DNA of 5,121 nucleotides, from NCBI GenBank assembly GCA_021295675.1, contig JAGWBY010000111.1, positions 12,591 through 17,711 on the forward strand. Direction: 5' to 3'. The notes beneath the pieces were generated by a model that worked only from the letters and a program-made list of their open reading frames with translations, did no database searches and was not told the DNA's origin. Origin of the DNA: Candidatus Latescibacterota bacterium (GTDB lineage Bacteria > Latescibacterota > UBA2968 > UBA8231). Every line of letters begins with the position of its first letter. Position 1 is the stretch's first letter. The translations under genes and the position numbers were made by a program. Of this stretch, positions 5,079 to 5,121 are shown piece after piece.

Positions 5079-5121
5079 ACGGAGTCAGGCTCTCCAGTTA
5101 GATTGGTTCGTGATTTCCGAC
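5044..5121. mobile_element. Putative end of an IS5-family (IS903-like) insertion sequence, partial
   Basis: The bases from 5044 read GGCGTTGTTGCATGAAAG. Set against the IS903 terminal repeat as I recall it (GGCTTTGTTGAATAAATC), 12-13 of 18 bases agree, including the first three and GTTG. The similarity between the 297-bp copies in the ankyrin array stops precisely one base before this point, at 5043. No ankyrin pattern is found beyond it in any frame. Only 78 bases are visible, so the transposase, the other end and any target duplication lie outside the window. The orientation cannot be told. The alternative is an ordinary rearrangement or a divergent C-terminal cap whose DNA happens to resemble an IS end. 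Confidence 0.5.

Overview
The window looks like a fragment of a G+C-rich bacterial genome. Genes are tightly packed, coding frames end mostly in G or C, and Shine-Dalgarno sites are visible. No gene names a taxon. The mix of amidohydrolase, Rieske protein, PhyH dioxygenase, aldo/keto reductase and cupin genes beside a large ankyrin-repeat protein recalls uncultured marine or host-associated lineages such as sponge symbionts (Poribacteria or Latescibacteria-like). That is an impression from gene content, not a proof.

Left part, plus strand (2-1232): the last codons of an amidohydrolase overlap a small Rieske [2Fe-2S] protein, followed by a phytanoyl-CoA dioxygenase (PhyH) family gene. The first two look translationally coupled. 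The PhyH gene is broken. Its reading frame changes around 907-910, where family comparison suggests a short non-triplet deletion, and probably again near 1205-1212, just before a family-like C-terminus.

Middle part, minus strand (3426 down to 1247): an aldo/keto reductase, a small single-domain cupin and an AAC(3)-family N-acetyltransferase lie in the same direction with gaps of about 135 bp. All three look intact. The acetyltransferase converges on the PhyH gene. This half of the window reads as accessory small-molecule metabolism; no single pathway can be assigned.

Right part, plus strand (3427-5121): a divergent intergenic region holds a good sigma70-like promoter inside an imperfect inverted repeat. 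It leads into a membrane-anchored protein made almost entirely of ankyrin repeats. The repeats are 99 bp each, and the 3' half also shows a 297-bp (three-repeat) higher-order period. This regularity ends abruptly at 5043/5044, where the following bases resemble the terminal inverted repeat of an IS903-type (IS5 family) insertion sequence. The ankyrin gene therefore appears to be interrupted, with its stop codon supplied by the inserted DNA.

The points most worth a second look are the ankyrin/insertion junction, the higher-order repeat structure, the extracytoplasmic topology predicted for an ankyrin domain with a protist-like repeat consensus, and the decay of the PhyH gene. I see no tRNA, rRNA, CRISPR array or clear intrinsic terminator.
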